Shown here: one piece after another, positions 18,904-28,600 of the stretch
Position numbering within the stretch: the stretch's first letter is position 1
Layout of the letters: each line of letters begins with the position of its first letter
Position numbers and translations under genes: made by a program
Notes under the pieces: generated by a model
Told to the model about the DNA's origin: nothing
The model's input: the letters and a program-made list of their open reading frames with translations, nothing else
The model's database searches: none
Source of the DNA: Cyanobium sp. Tous-M-B4
Lineage (GTDB): Bacteria; Cyanobacteriota; Cyanobacteriia; PCC-6307; Cyanobiaceae
Direction of reading: 5' to 3'
Length of the DNA: 64,000 nucleotides
Assembly (NCBI RefSeq): GCF_024345395.1
Contig: NZ_JAGQBA010000004.1
Coordinates: forward strand, 186,001 to 250,000

Positions 18904-19152
18904 TCACAATGGCAACAAGGCCGCTTCGATCATGGCGGCAGTAACGGCGATCGTCTCCTGTTCATCGGCATTGTCGAGGTAGTCCTCAAACGAGGCATAG
19001 CGCCGGATGCACGGAGGAGCGCTGGCAGCGGCGCAGGCATCAGCCCAGCTGATGTCTTCAGGCTGCACGGAGAGATAGGCGCTGAGAGCTTCCTCAAGAT
19101 CGCTACCATCGCCGATGGCCTCACCGTCCCAGAACACCTCGAAAAACCCCAT
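18904..19152 (-). CDS. Small acidic protein, unknown function
   Basis: About 82 residues starting 'MGFFEVFWDGEAIGDGSDLE'. It is acidic, with 'ALSAYLSVQPEDISWADACA' and 'YASFEDYLDNADEQETIAV'. No signal peptide, membrane segment or known motif. A longer start at 19200 exists but is less protein-like. It is convergent with umuC (15 bases apart). Its smooth acid composition suggests a real small regulatory or binding protein. Confidence 0.6.
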   Translation of the reverse strand: MGFFEVFWDGEAIGDGSDLEEALSAYLSVQPEDISWADACAAASAPPCIRRYASFEDYLDNADEQETIAVTAAMIEAALLPL

Positions 19153-19236
19153 GGAACCAGGGTGGCTCAGAAGGTGCGCAGCGTATCCGGGGATCACCAC
19201 GGGGAGGAGTAGACCAAGGGCGACTGTGACGGGCCC

Positions 19237-19869
19237 ATGACCCCATTACCTAAAGCGCCCGGCAAAACCTGGTGGGAACACCAGCGCACCGGGCTATCGA
19301 AGTTGGTGGCGGCACTGGCTTTCATCGTGGTCGCACTCACCCAGAGCCACTGGGAGCTGGAGCATGAGAATGTGGCCACCTTCCTGTTCAGCACCGGCCT
19401 TGGCCTGGCCGCCATTGGAGCGACAGGGCGGATCTGGTGTTCATTTTTTATCTCCGGCCGCAAGGATGGAGAGCTGGTCACTGAAGGGCCCTACTCGATC
19501 AGTCGCAACCCGTTATATGTATTCAGCTGCATTGGTTTAGTGGGGGTGGGACTTAGCACCGAAACACTCACATACCCGCTGCTTTTTCTGGTTATATTTG
19601 GTCTTTATTACCCGGGGATCATGGCTCGGGAGGAAAGACGGCTCGAAGAACTATTCGGCGAGTCCTTCCGCCAATACCGGCAGCGGGTGCCACGCTTCTG
19701 GCCCAATCGCGGGCTCTACAGCGAGCCAGCGAGTTGGAGCAGCAACCCGCGTCTGTTTCGCCGCCACATCCTCAGCGACATCTGGTTTGTATGGATTGCG
19801 GCAATCATTGAATTGGTGGAGGGCTTGCGCAACGTTGGCTTGCTACCCCACCTGCTGACGCTCTGGTGA
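19237..19869 (+). CDS. Isoprenylcysteine carboxyl methyltransferase-like (ICMT/PEMT family) membrane protein
   Basis: 210 residues with four to five membrane segments. The C-terminal catalytic-type region contains 'GPYSISRNPLYVFSCIGLVG' and 'EERRLEELFGESFRQYRQRV', the RNPLY / E-E-x-x-L / F-x-x-Y-x-x-x-V pattern of SAM-dependent ICMT and phospholipid methyltransferases. Bacteria lack prenylated CaaX proteins, so the substrate is probably a lipid or small molecule. The stop is three bases before the stop of the convergent small secreted gene. Confidence 0.82.
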   Translation: MTPLPKAPGKTWWEHQRTGLSKLVAALAFIVVALTQSHWELEHENVATFLFSTGLGLAAIGATGRIWCSFFISGRKDGELVTEGPYSISRNPLYVFSCIGLVGVGLSTETLTYPLLFLVIFGLYYPGIMAREERRLEELFGESFRQYRQRVPRFWPNRGLYSEPASWSSNPRLFRRHILSDIWFVWIAAIIELVEGLRNVGLLPHLLTLW

Positions 19870-19871
19870 AA

Positions 19872-20174
19872 TCACCACCAATCATCCCAGAAAGGGCCAC
19901 CAAAATGATCGTCATAGGCTGGTTCCACAGTCCAAGTTGGAGTGGGGCCACCTGCCTGTGGCGGTTTCGGAGGGCCGGAGAGAGTTTCGGCGTTGATGCC
20001 GGGAATCGGCACCACCCCACAGGGGCACTGACACAGACCATCTGGGCCGATCACGCCCTGGCTGGGTTGCTCACAGCTGCAGGGGCAGGGTTGGGCAAGC
20101 GCGGCAGGGGTAAGCCACAAAGGCAGCAGTAAAGATGGCAGTAAAAACAGGGAAAGTGGGGGAAGAAACATCAA
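19872..20174 (-). CDS. Small secreted Cys/Pro-rich protein, unknown function
   Basis: 100 residues. A clear signal peptide, 'LSLFLLPSLLLPLWLTPAAL', with a cleavage site after 'ALAQ' or 'ALA'. The mature part starts 'QPCPCSCEQ' and has 'GLCQCPCGVVPIPGINAETL', so five to six cysteines in short C-x-C and C-P-C patterns, then a Pro-rich segment and an aromatic end 'DDHFGGPFWDDWW'. It is probably exported, disulfide-rich or metal-binding. I do not recognise the family. Confidence 0.62.
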   Translation of the reverse strand: MMFLPPLSLFLLPSLLLPLWLTPAALAQPCPCSCEQPSQGVIGPDGLCQCPCGVVPIPGINAETLSGPPKPPQAGGPTPTWTVEPAYDDHFGGPFWDDWW

Positions 20175-20235
20175 AGCGAGGGGAAAAAAGAGTGCTGAAA
20201 AGGTCTTATGGCAAGACAGAGGTGGTTACAGCTAA

Positions 20236-22329
20236 TTAAGCCGCCGGTTGAGCCATCACCTCCTCGTAGCCAGCGCGGCGCTGGGAGTCGAGGTGTTCGA
20301 GATGTTTACGTTCGTTGTAATAGAGCTCCTGAAAGCGCAGGGCGTCGCTGTTGAGTTCGCTGAAGAGGGCCTCGATGCGCGATTCCATATCGCTCAGCGG
20401 TGCCAGGCCTGAGGCCGTGGCCCGGGCCTCCTCCCTTTCTTGCTCTAGCAGCAGGGCAATACAACGCTCCAGGGTCTCAAGACGCTGACTGCTCCAGGCA
20501 TCCAGCAGATGCCGGCAGCGCTTGACACTCTTCTGGCGCTCCAGAGATGCCGTAGCACCGCGCAACTGAAGCAGAGGCTGGCTGAAAGCCATGCGCTGCA
20601 GCTCATTAGGCTCCAGCAAGGGCGTCAGCCTGGAGAGCAGGGCGCTCTGCTCCACCACCAGCTGATCACCCAGCAACCGGGGCAAATCAAGATCGGCGAG
20701 GTCTGAGCCAGGGTCGTGGCCGCGGTTGATCGCCTCGAGCCGGCCCACACCGAGGTTGACCTCCTCTAGGCCGCTAATCGCAGCCCAAAGCAGGCGGTGG
20801 TGCTTCAGGGCGAAATCATCGAGTTCGCGCTGCCGCAACTCCACCCGGATCGCACTGCGGTAATTGGGGCAGTGCAGATACATCCGCAACACCTCCGCCT
20901 CTGCCCGCTCCCGAAGCCCAGCCTCACCCGGCAGCTCCCACTTCTGGGAACGTCCATGCCAGCGCTGGCCTTTGACCTGCTGCCGCAGATCGTCTTCCAG
21001 CTGGATCGCCAGACGGGCCTGACCACCGCTGAGGCGCTCGGCCACCCGCTGCAGATAGTGGCTGCGCACTGCGCTCTGGGGCAGCTTGCCAAGCAGGGCA
21101 ACAAGGGCCGTCACCGCAAGCTGGAACTGGTCGGGACGGGCTAGATCTCGGCCCTCGAGCACCTGCTCGATCTGCCAATCGAGCCAGAGCGGCGCCTGAT
21201 CAAGCAGGGCTCGGTAATCGCCGGCACCCTGGCTCTTGAGGAACTCATCGGGATCCTTGCCGGAGGGCAGCTGCAGCACCCGCAGCTCCAGCTGGCCCTG
21301 CAAGGCCAGCTGCTCCACTTCACCGATGGCCCGTTGGGCAGCGCGCACACCGGCGCCATCGCTATCGAAGTTGAGAACAATCCGCCGCCCTTCGCAGCAG
21401 CGGCAGAGCTGGGTGATCTGCTGGCTGCTTAGGGCAGTACCAAGGGACGCCACCGCATTGGTGATACCGGCGGCGTGCAGGGCGATCACGTCGAAGTAGC
21501 CCTCTACCACCACGGCTCGGTCGTCCTTGCGGATCGAAGCCGCGGCTTTATCGAGCCCAAAGAGATGCTTGCCCTTCTCGAACACCTCAGTCTCCGGAGA
21601 GTTGAGGTACTTGGGCTCGCCGCCATCGAGGCTGCGGCCACCGAAACCGATCACCCGCCCCTGGCGGTCCTTGATCGGCACCATTACCCGGCCGCGAAAG
21701 CGGTCGTAGAAACCGCGGCCGTCCTGGGAACTGGCGCCCTTGCGTGGCACCACTAGGCCAGCCTCCTCCAGCAGCTCAGGTCCCAGCCCCTCCACCTGCT
21801 GCAGGTGGCTGAGCAGGCCATCCCAACGGTCGGGAGCAAAGCCGAGCTCGAAGGCTTCCAGGGTGGCTTCACTCAGGCCACGACTTTCGCGCAGATAGGT
21901 GAGAGCGGCGGCTCCCTCAGGGGCGCGCAATTGGCTGCGGAACCAACCAGCCGCCAGGGTGAGTACCCGGTGCAGCTGTTCGCGGCGGGAGAGCTGCTTG
22001 CGCAGCCGCTCCTGCTGGGGGCCATCGAGGGTCTCGATTGGCAGCTGGTATTTGCGCGCCAGCTCCAGCACCACATCGCTGAAGCTCTGACGCTGGTGCT
22101 CCATCAAAAACTTGATGGCATTGCCGCCGGCACCACAGGAGAAGCAGTAGTAGAACTGCTTTGCCGGGGACACCGTCATCGACGGCGATGTGTCGTCGTG
22201 GAAGGGACAAATGCCTACGTACTCACGCCCCTTCTTTTTGAGCACCACGTGCTCGCCCACCACATCAACGATGTCAGCCCGCTCCTTGACGGCCTCAATC
22301 GTGCGGGGGTGGAGACGCGGCAGGCTCAA
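20236..22329 (-). CDS. dnaG: DNA primase
   Basis: 697 residues with three domains: an N-terminal CHC2 zinc ribbon (Cys41, His44, Cys62, Cys65 in 'CPFHDDTSPS' and 'YYCFSCGAGGN'), the catalytic core with TOPRIM ('VVVEGYFDVIALHAAGI' with Glu, 'VLNFDSDGAGVRA' with the D-x-D pair), and a C-terminal helical DnaB-binding region. It makes RNA primers at the fork. The length is slightly above the bacterial norm of about 600 because of an extended C-terminus, usual in cyanobacteria. Its start is 17 bases from the divergent permease start. Confidence 0.97.
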   Translation of the reverse strand: MSLPRLHPRTIEAVKERADIVDVVGEHVVLKKKGREYVGICPFHDDTSPSMTVSPAKQFYYCFSCGAGGNAIKFLMEHQRQSFSDVVLELARKYQLPIETLDGPQQERLRKQLSRREQLHRVLTLAAGWFRSQLRAPEGAAALTYLRESRGLSEATLEAFELGFAPDRWDGLLSHLQQVEGLGPELLEEAGLVVPRKGASSQDGRGFYDRFRGRVMVPIKDRQGRVIGFGGRSLDGGEPKYLNSPETEVFEKGKHLFGLDKAAASIRKDDRAVVVEGYFDVIALHAAGITNAVASLGTALSSQQITQLCRCCEGRRIVLNFDSDGAGVRAAQRAIGEVEQLALQGQLELRVLQLPSGKDPDEFLKSQGAGDYRALLDQAPLWLDWQIEQVLEGRDLARPDQFQLAVTALVALLGKLPQSAVRSHYLQRVAERLSGGQARLAIQLEDDLRQQVKGQRWHGRSQKWELPGEAGLRERAEAEVLRMYLHCPNYRSAIRVELRQRELDDFALKHHRLLWAAISGLEEVNLGVGRLEAINRGHDPGSDLADLDLPRLLGDQLVVEQSALLSRLTPLLEPNELQRMAFSQPLLQLRGATASLERQKSVKRCRHLLDAWSSQRLETLERCIALLLEQEREEARATASGLAPLSDMESRIEALFSELNSDALRFQELYYNERKHLEHLDSQRRAGYEEVMAQPAA

Positions 22330-22346
22330 GGAAGGGGCTAGTTGCG

Positions 22347-23243
22347 GTGGGCGCTGAAGCGAAGCCTGATTCTGACCGGGGGAGGCAAGCCATGCTCGGC
22401 ATGGTTGCCAGTGCCCTGAGCTTTTCGCTGATGGGCGTCTGCGTCAAGCAGGTGGGCGGGCGCATTCCCGCTGCCGAGGTGGTGTTCGCCCGGGCGATCG
22501 TGAGCGTGGCCCTGAGCTGGTGGCTGCTGCACCGAGCCGGGATTCCAGCTTGGGGCAATAGGCGCTGGCTACTCATATGGCGCGGAGCGATCGGCACAGC
22601 CGCCCTGCTGTGTGTTTATGCCGCCCTAGCGGCCTTGCCCCTGGCAGCGGCGACGGTTCTGCAGTACCTCTACCCGCCTTTCACGGCCCTGCTGGCCTGG
22701 CTGATGTTGGGGGAGCCAATCGGCAAGCGGGTGCTGGCGGCCATGGCCCTCGGCTGGCTCGGGGTGCTGCTCGTCGCCCAGCCGGCCGGCCTGCTGCAGG
22801 GCGGCGCGACCCTGGCGCTTTTTCCCGTACTGATCGCCGTTGCCGGTGCCCTGTTCACCGCCCTTGCCTACGTAAGCGTGCGCTCCTTGGGCACGAGCGA
22901 GCACCCACTGGTGATCGTCTTCTACTTCCCCTTGGTGGCCCTGCCCTTGAGCCTGCCCCTGGTGGCCCTCAATCCCGTGCTGCCCACCCCAGCGGAGCTG
23001 CTTTGGCTGGTCGGGGTTGGGGTATTCACCCAGCTAGGACAGGTGTATCTGACCCACAGCCTCACTGCCCTGCCGGCGGCGCGAGCAACGGCGATCAGCT
23101 ACGTGCAAGTGCTGTTTGCCGGTGGCTGGGGCTGGTTGCTATTTGGCGAGTCAATCGACAGCTGGACCATCGCCGGGGCTGGCCTCGTACTGGCAGCCAC
23201 CCTGGTAAGCCTTAGCCACAGTCAGCGACAGAAGCCGTCTTAG
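22347..23243 (+). CDS. EamA/DMT-family permease
   Basis: 298 residues from a GTG start, with ten membrane segments in two homologous halves. EamA features are 'VASALSFSLMGVCVKQVGGR', 'VVFARAIVSVALSWWLL', 'ATVLQYLYPPFTALLAWLML' and in the second half 'ATAISYVQVLFAGGWGWLLF'. The drug/metabolite transporter superfamily exports or imports small metabolites; the substrate is unknown. The 3' end overlaps the convergent HNH-like gene by 32 bases. Confidence 0.88.
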   Translation: MGAEAKPDSDRGRQAMLGMVASALSFSLMGVCVKQVGGRIPAAEVVFARAIVSVALSWWLLHRAGIPAWGNRRWLLIWRGAIGTAALLCVYAALAALPLAAATVLQYLYPPFTALLAWLMLGEPIGKRVLAAMALGWLGVLLVAQPAGLLQGGATLALFPVLIAVAGALFTALAYVSVRSLGTSEHPLVIVFYFPLVALPLSLPLVALNPVLPTPAELLWLVGVGVFTQLGQVYLTHSLTALPAARATAISYVQVLFAGGWGWLLFGESIDSWTIAGAGLVLAATLVSLSHSQRQKPS

Positions 23244-23658
23244 CCTCGGCATGGGCGAGAACGCGGCGGCAAAACTCCACCAGCTCCTCCGGCGTCATGT
23301 CGTGCTTGGCGTCGTTGGTTCGCCAGGCGCAGATAACGAAATCTGGTTCGGGGAGATTGGAATGGTGATCGATTGTGGGAAGCAGGGCGTATTGCTTCTT
23401 GTGTGCGCCCCTTCCAGCATCAGCTTCCCGGTTGTCGTAGGTGCCAATCAGGTGCCAGTCGAGCTGCTCGCCGGTCCAGTGGTCCAGGCCGCCCGATGCC
23501 ACCACGGCGTTATGGATGGCGATGCGGTATTCCTGCACGTTGCTGCTGCCGCCACGTTTCTGATCCCGCTTGCACAGGGTGACCGCCTTGCGCTGCACCC
23601 AACCGGGGTAGATGCGGGCGGCTGTCTCAGGCAGCCAGGCAGGTGGGCTCGTATCCAT
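23212..23658 (-). CDS. Conserved HNH-like protein of unknown function
   Basis: 148 residues, soluble. Features in order: a basic segment 'VQRKAVTLCKRDQKRG', 'EYRIAIHNAVVASGGLDHWT', 'EQLDWHLIGTYDNREADAG', 'YALLPTIDHHSNLPEPDF' and 'VICAWRTNDAKHDMTPEELV'. The order T-I-D-H ... W-R-T-N-D-A-K resembles the D-H ... N ... K skeleton of HNH (His-Me finger) nucleases, without the zinc cysteines of many members. I recall similar proteins in scattered bacteria, always unnamed. A nuclease role is inference only. No toxin, methylase or mobile gene lies next to it. Confidence 0.7.
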   Translation of the reverse strand: MDTSPPAWLPETAARIYPGWVQRKAVTLCKRDQKRGGSSNVQEYRIAIHNAVVASGGLDHWTGEQLDWHLIGTYDNREADAGRGAHKKQYALLPTIDHHSNLPEPDFVICAWRTNDAKHDMTPEELVEFCRRVLAHAEAKTASVADCG

Positions 23659-23675
23659 CCCTTAAGTCTTGCTGA

Positions 23676-24167
23676 TCAGCCCCTTGCCTTGAGTGGTAGC
23701 GGGTCGGTGATCCAGGTCTGCTGGTCTTCAGTCCCGTCCCCGTCAGCGCCGGTTGATGCGGCAGGGCCAACGGGGCGGGCCAAACGCCAGCTTTGCCCCC
23801 GCTCGCCCCGCTGCAGAAAGAGCTCAAAGGGACTGTCCACCCGGATCGGATCGCCAGCGAGGCGCCAGTCGAACTGGCCCTCCAGCCGCAGTCCCTTGGC
23901 CTCACCGATCACGATCGGCTGCTGCTGAGCCACCCGCACCCGACTCACCTCCGGCATGCCGCCTGCATCTAGGGCCAGGGCATCAGCGATGGCGGCCTGA
24001 GTGAGCTGAATCTGCAACTCAAGGGCCTGCAACAACACGGATCGAGGCGGCTGAGCGGTAGCACTGCAACCAGTGAGCACTACGCAAACCAGCAGCAGCA
24101 GTGGCAGCAACCAGGCGCTCAACCGGGGGAACAGCAGGGGCTGGGCACGGCTGAACACGGCGGGCAC
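23676..24167 (-). CDS. Lipoprotein of unknown function
   Basis: About 163 residues from a GTG start (24167 or 24158). A signal peptide 'LLPLLLLVCVVLTGCSA' has a lipobox L-T-G-C, so the mature protein begins at a lipidated Cys. The body has a helix 'LELQIQLTQAAIADALALDA' and a beta-rich part 'VRVAQQQPIVIGEAKGLRLE' followed by 'SPFELFLQRGERGQSWRLAR'. It is probably anchored in the outer or plasma membrane. The frame is open upstream to 24404, but that part lies over ruvA and is not coding. Divergent from ruvA by about 24 bases. Confidence 0.75.
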   Translation of the reverse strand: MPAVFSRAQPLLFPRLSAWLLPLLLLVCVVLTGCSATAQPPRSVLLQALELQIQLTQAAIADALALDAGGMPEVSRVRVAQQQPIVIGEAKGLRLEGQFDWRLAGDPIRVDSPFELFLQRGERGQSWRLARPVGPAASTGADGDGTEDQQTWITDPLPLKARG

Positions 24168-24191
24168 GATGGGGTACCTATTACTGACTCC

Positions 24192-24839
24192 ATGATCGGC
24201 TGGCTGCAAGGGCAACTCAACCATCCCTGGCAGCAGGACAAGCGCTATGGGCTGCTGCTGGTGTGTCAGGGGGTGGGTTACGAGGTTCAGGTGAGCCAGC
24301 GTCAATGGCAGCAGCTGCCGCAGGAGGGCAGTGCGCTGGGGCTGCACACCCACTTGGCAATCCGCGACGACGCCTGGATTCTTTACGGCTTTGGTGAGCG
24401 CCACGAAAGGGATCTGTTTCGGGAATTGGTTGCCGTCAGCGGCGTAGGGCCCCAGATGGGCCTGGGATTACTAGGAGTGATGGATCCCAGGGAGTTGGTG
24501 CAGGCCATCGTGCAGACCGATCTACGCCGGCTCTGCCAGGCACCCGGGGTGGGCAAGCGCACCGCCGAGCGCTTGGCTGTTGAGCTGCGGACCAAACTGC
24601 AGCAGCGGTTTCTGGGGCAACTGGAAGACCACGGCGATCCGGATTCGCTAGCGGACGGCCCCCTCCTGCCGGCAGAAGGCCGTGATGAAGTGCAGTTAAC
24701 CCTGGCTGCTTTGGGCTACGAAGCCCTTGAAATTCATCGTGCCCTGCGCGCGGTGGCCGCCGTGGGCATGGGGGAGTCGGCCGGGGCAGAAGATTGGATC
24801 CGAGAGTGCTTGCGCTGGCTATCGCGCCCAATGGACTGA
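24192..24839 (+). CDS. ruvA: Holliday junction branch migration protein RuvA
   Basis: 215 residues. N-terminal OB fold starting '[15 protein letters not shown]', then tandem helix-hairpin-helix motifs '[20 protein letters not shown]' and '[20 protein letters not shown]', an acid-rich linker, and the C-terminal RuvB-contact domain '[20 protein letters not shown]'. The RuvA tetramer binds four-way junctions and positions RuvB helicases. Located just before rpsO on the same strand. Confidence 0.96.
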   Translation: MIGWLQGQLNHPWQQDKRYGLLLVCQGVGYEVQVSQRQWQQLPQEGSALGLHTHLAIRDDAWILYGFGERHERDLFRELVAVSGVGPQMGLGLLGVMDPRELVQAIVQTDLRRLCQAPGVGKRTAERLAVELRTKLQQRFLGQLEDHGDPDSLADGPLLPAEGRDEVQLTLAALGYEALEIHRALRAVAAVGMGESAGAEDWIRECLRWLSRPMD

Positions 24840-24867
24840 GACGGCAATACCAATGTCCACCAGAAGG

Positions 24868-24889
24868 TATGGTGGGAGCTTGCACCGTA
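24868..24889 (+). promoter_or_regulatory. Hairpin in the rpsO leader
   Basis: TATGGTG and CACCGTA pair over seven positions (one G-T) around an eight-base loop, 43 bases before the rpsO start. S15 represses its own synthesis through structured leaders in many bacteria; whether this simple hairpin does so is not known. There is no T-run, so it is not a terminator. Confidence 0.25.
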
Positions 24890-24931
24890 GGTCCCCAAAC
24901 CGGGCCCAGCCTGCGTTTTATTCCTCAGCCC

Positions 24932-25201
24932 ATGCCGCTCACCACCACCAAAAAGCAGGAACTGATCAACGGTCACCAGACCCATGGCACAGACACCGGA
25001 TCGGTGGAAGTGCAGGTGGCCATGCTCAGTGAGCGGGTCAGCCAGTTGACCGGCCATCTGCAGAAAAACAAGCACGATTTTTCTTCCCGCCAAGGCCTGC
25101 TCAAGATGATCGGACGCCGTAAGCGCCTGCTTGGTTATCTAAATGGCATCAGCAAGGAGCGTTACAGCGCTTTGATCGCCAAGCTCGGCATCCGGGGCTG
25201 A
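24932..25201 (+). CDS. rpsO: 30S ribosomal protein S15
   Basis: 89 residues, the standard length. S15 features are '[20 protein letters not shown]', '[20 protein letters not shown]' and '[12 protein letters not shown]'. It binds the central domain of 16S rRNA as a primary assembly protein. The frame is open from 24794 but conserved sequence begins at the ATG at 24932. PAM68 starts 11 bases after the stop. Confidence 0.97.
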   Translation: MPLTTTKKQELINGHQTHGTDTGSVEVQVAMLSERVSQLTGHLQKNKHDFSSRQGLLKMIGRRKRLLGYLNGISKERYSALIAKLGIRG

Positions 25202-25212
25202 TCGAGGCAGCC

Positions 25213-25644
25213 ATGGCCGGAAAGGGAATGCAGGGTCGCGCCCAATCGGGCAAAGGCAACCCAAAACCGCCCCGGCGTTCCGGTCCCAGTCAGCAGGTAA
25301 TCCCTGACGCGGTTGCTAATCGCATGGCGCGCCGAATTGCAATCGGCACCGGCATTCCCACTGTGATGGGCATGGGCGTATTTATTGGTAGCTACCTGTT
25401 AGTCAGCCGCCAAATCTTCGACGTTCCACCGAGTGCCACCTTGGCGGCATCGGGTGGATGTTTTTTTCTAGGGCTGTTGGGCTTGAGCTTTGGTGTGCTT
25501 TCCGCTAGCTGGGAAGAGAAGCCAGGCAGCTTGCTAGGCACCGAGCAGATCGGACTCAATATCGGCCGCTTGCGCAGCTCGGTCAAGGCGATGCGCAATG
25601 GTGCAGGCAATCAGCCAACCAGCTCAGGCCGCCAAGAGCGATGA
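25213..25644 (+). CDS. PAM68 family photosystem assembly protein
   Basis: 143 residues: a basic, disordered N-terminus, '[20 protein letters not shown]', two membrane helices ('[13 protein letters not shown]', '[20 protein letters not shown]') and a soluble tail. This is the PAM68/DUF3464 pattern. The plant and cyanobacterial proteins aid early PSII assembly and CP47/chlorophyll delivery. The order rpsO-PAM68-convergent dnaE is one I associate with marine Synechococcus. The last 21 bases overlap the dnaE 3' end. Confidence 0.9.
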   Translation: MAGKGMQGRAQSGKGNPKPPRRSGPSQQVIPDAVANRMARRIAIGTGIPTVMGMGVFIGSYLLVSRQIFDVPPSATLAASGGCFFLGLLGLSFGVLSASWEEKPGSLLGTEQIGLNIGRLRSSVKAMRNGAGNQPTSSGRQER

Positions 25645-28600
25645 ACTGATGCGGGCCTGAAAATCGGCAGCGATGAGGGTGTCAAGGGCAGCGCCCACAT
25701 CGCCTACGCAGAATTGGGGGCCAAGCCGCACGAAGCGGGTCTGGCCCGCCTGACGAACCAGAGCCACCACAGGCACTCGCAGACCAGCCTCATCCTGGGG
25801 TGGCTTGTGACGATGTAGGCACTCGCGCAGGCGGTGCTGAATGGCGATGTCGGCGGCCTGATCGGCGGGTAAATCGACCATCAACAGCTGCAGATCGTCA
25901 ATGGAGCGGCAGTCCTCGACAATTAATTGCACCCGATCATCGCGGCGATCCACCGAAGCCCACACCAGCAAGCGCGCATCCACCATTAGGTGGTCGGCTA
26001 GACGGGCATAGCTTTTAGGAAACACGACCGCCTCACAGCTGCCGGTTAGGTCCTCAAGCTGAAGCACGGCCATCCGGTCGCCCTTGCGGGTGTTCACCTG
26101 ACGCAGCTCAGGCACCATCACAATTGCACTCACCTTGGCCTTGTCGGCCATCTCCTCGAGATTGCCCAGAGCGACCGGCGATAGCAACTTCACCTGCTGG
26201 GCCAGCTGCTTGAGGGGGTGGTCTGATAGGTAAAAGCCCACCAACTCCTTTTCCAGGCGAAGTTTTTCGGTCGGGGGATAATCGCGCACCGGGGCCGCCT
26301 TAGGGGCGGTGCTGATATCGGCCAGGCCGGTGGCATCGGAACCCCCAGCAGAGTCGGCTGCGGCGCTGGCGCCAAACAAATCAAAGAGGTTGCCCTGACC
26401 GCTGGCCCGATCCTTGGCACGGGAGCTGGCCCAGTCGATCACCAGATCCAGATCCGCCATCAATTGGGCGCGATTGCCCAGAGGCTCGAGGGCATCAAGT
26501 GCTCCTGAATGGATCAGGGCCTCCAAGGCACGGCGGTTGAGCTGCTGGCCAGGAATGCGATCACATAGCTCAGCCAGGGAGTTGAAACAACCATCGCCAG
26601 AGCGGGCCTCAATCAACTGTCGAATCGCCCCGTCACCCAAATTACGAACGGCCGAAAGACCAAACAGAATTCGATCACCAACGGGTGTGAAATCGATGCC
26701 GGAAGCATTCACATCAGGAGGCATCACTTCGATACCCATAGCATTACAATTGGCTATATATCGCTGCACCTTGGCCGAGTCTCCGGCATTGACGGTGAGC
26801 AGAGCCGCCATGTAAGCCACTGGGTAGTGAGCCTTGAGATACGCCGTTTGATAGGTCACCGCGCCATAGGCGGTGGAATGGCTCTTGTTAAAACAGTATT
26901 CAGCAAATAAAACCATCTGCTCAAACAACGCCTCCGCTATTCGAGGTTCGACGCCACGTTGGGTGGCACCACTAACAAAAAGGCTCTGGTGTTTCTCCAT
27001 CTCACTCTTTTTCTTCTTGCCCATCGCCCGCCGCAGCAGGTCTGCTTCGCCAAGGGAATAGCCAGCCAATTCCTGAGCGATCTTCATGATCTGCTCTTGA
27101 TAAACCATAATCCCATAAGTCTCCTTAAGGATCGGCTCAAGTTTCTCGTGGGCTACATCAATTACCTCCCGACCGTGCTTGCGATTAATAAATTTAGGAA
27201 TCAGACCTGCATCAAGCGGACCGGGCCGGTAAAGGGCCAAAATCGAAGAGATATCCTCAAGCGACGAAGGCTTGAGGTCGCGCACAATCTGGCGCATGCC
27301 GCTTGATTCAAGCTGAAAGATGCCCTCAAGATCACCACGGGCAAGTAGAGCGTAGGTTCCTACGTCGTTAAGAGGCAGATCATCTGGATCGACCTTAATG
27401 CCACTGTACTGCTGCACAAGATCGACAGTTTTATCAATCATTGTGAGGTTTTTGAGGCCGAGGAAGTCCATTTTTAATAGACCCATCGACTCCACATCTT
27501 CCATAAAGTATTGAGTAATCACCTGGCCGTCGTTATTGCGCTGCAGGGGGACCAACTCATCAAGAGGTTCAGCCGCAATCACCACGCCAGCGGCGTGTAC
27601 ACCAAAGGTCTTGTTTGTGCCCTCAATACGCATTGCCATATCAACCCAGCGCTGTACCACCGGATCTTTTTCATATTTCTCGCGAAATTCTGGAGCCGGT
27701 GATTCAGCTCCGATCATTTCCTTGAGCTTGGCTGGTTTACCTCGCACCACAGGGATCAGCTTGGCCAAGCGATCCGCATCGCCATAGGGAATATCGAGTA
27801 CGCGGGCCACATCCTTGAGCACCGCTTTTGAAGTCATGCGATTGAAGGTGATGATCTGGGCCACCTTCTCTTCGCCATAGCGCTTAGTGACGTAGTCGAT
27901 AACTTCGCCACGCCGCTCGATACAGAAATCCGTATCAATATCCGGCATCGACTTGCGCTCAGGGTTTAAGAACCGCTCAAACAACAAGCCATTGGTAACT
28001 GGGTCAATGTTGGTGATCCCGAGGGCGTAGGCCACCAAGGAACCCGCAGCTGAACCACGACCCGGCCCCACAGGTATGCCGTTGTCTCGGGCGAAGCGGA
28101 TGTAGTCCCACACCACCAGGAAGTAGGTGGGAAAACCCATCTGCTCCATAACCTGGAGCTCAAAGGCGAGGCGATCGCCATATTGGGGCTCGAAGCTAGC
28201 GTCACCAGCCAGGCGTAGGCGCTGCCGGAGGCCCTGCTCGGCCACCTCAGTCAGATAGCTCACCGCTGTGTGCCCAGCCGGGATCGGGAAGCGGGGCATC
28301 TGATAGCGGCCGAGGATGTCATAGGCCTCCACCTTGTCTGCCACCTTGGCTGTGTTCGCAACAGCCCGCTCAATGAGCTCAGCTGGAAGGTGGTCATTGA
28401 ACAGGGAGAGCATCTCGGCCTCCCCCTTGATATATTCGGTACCCGTGTAACGCAGACGTTTCACGTCGCTGATCAACTTGCCTGTGAGTACGCAAAGCAG
28501 CGCGTCGTGGGCTTCTACGTCGTTGGCACTTAGGTAATGGGCATCATTGGTGGCGATCAGCTCAATACCTAGCTCGGCACCGATGCTGGCAATCCCGGTG

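Noticed and set aside
23995-24404. Upstream extension of the lipoprotein frame to 24404
   Set aside because: The extra N-terminal residues lie over ruvA and precede the clear signal peptide, so I took the GTG at 24167 or 24158 as start.
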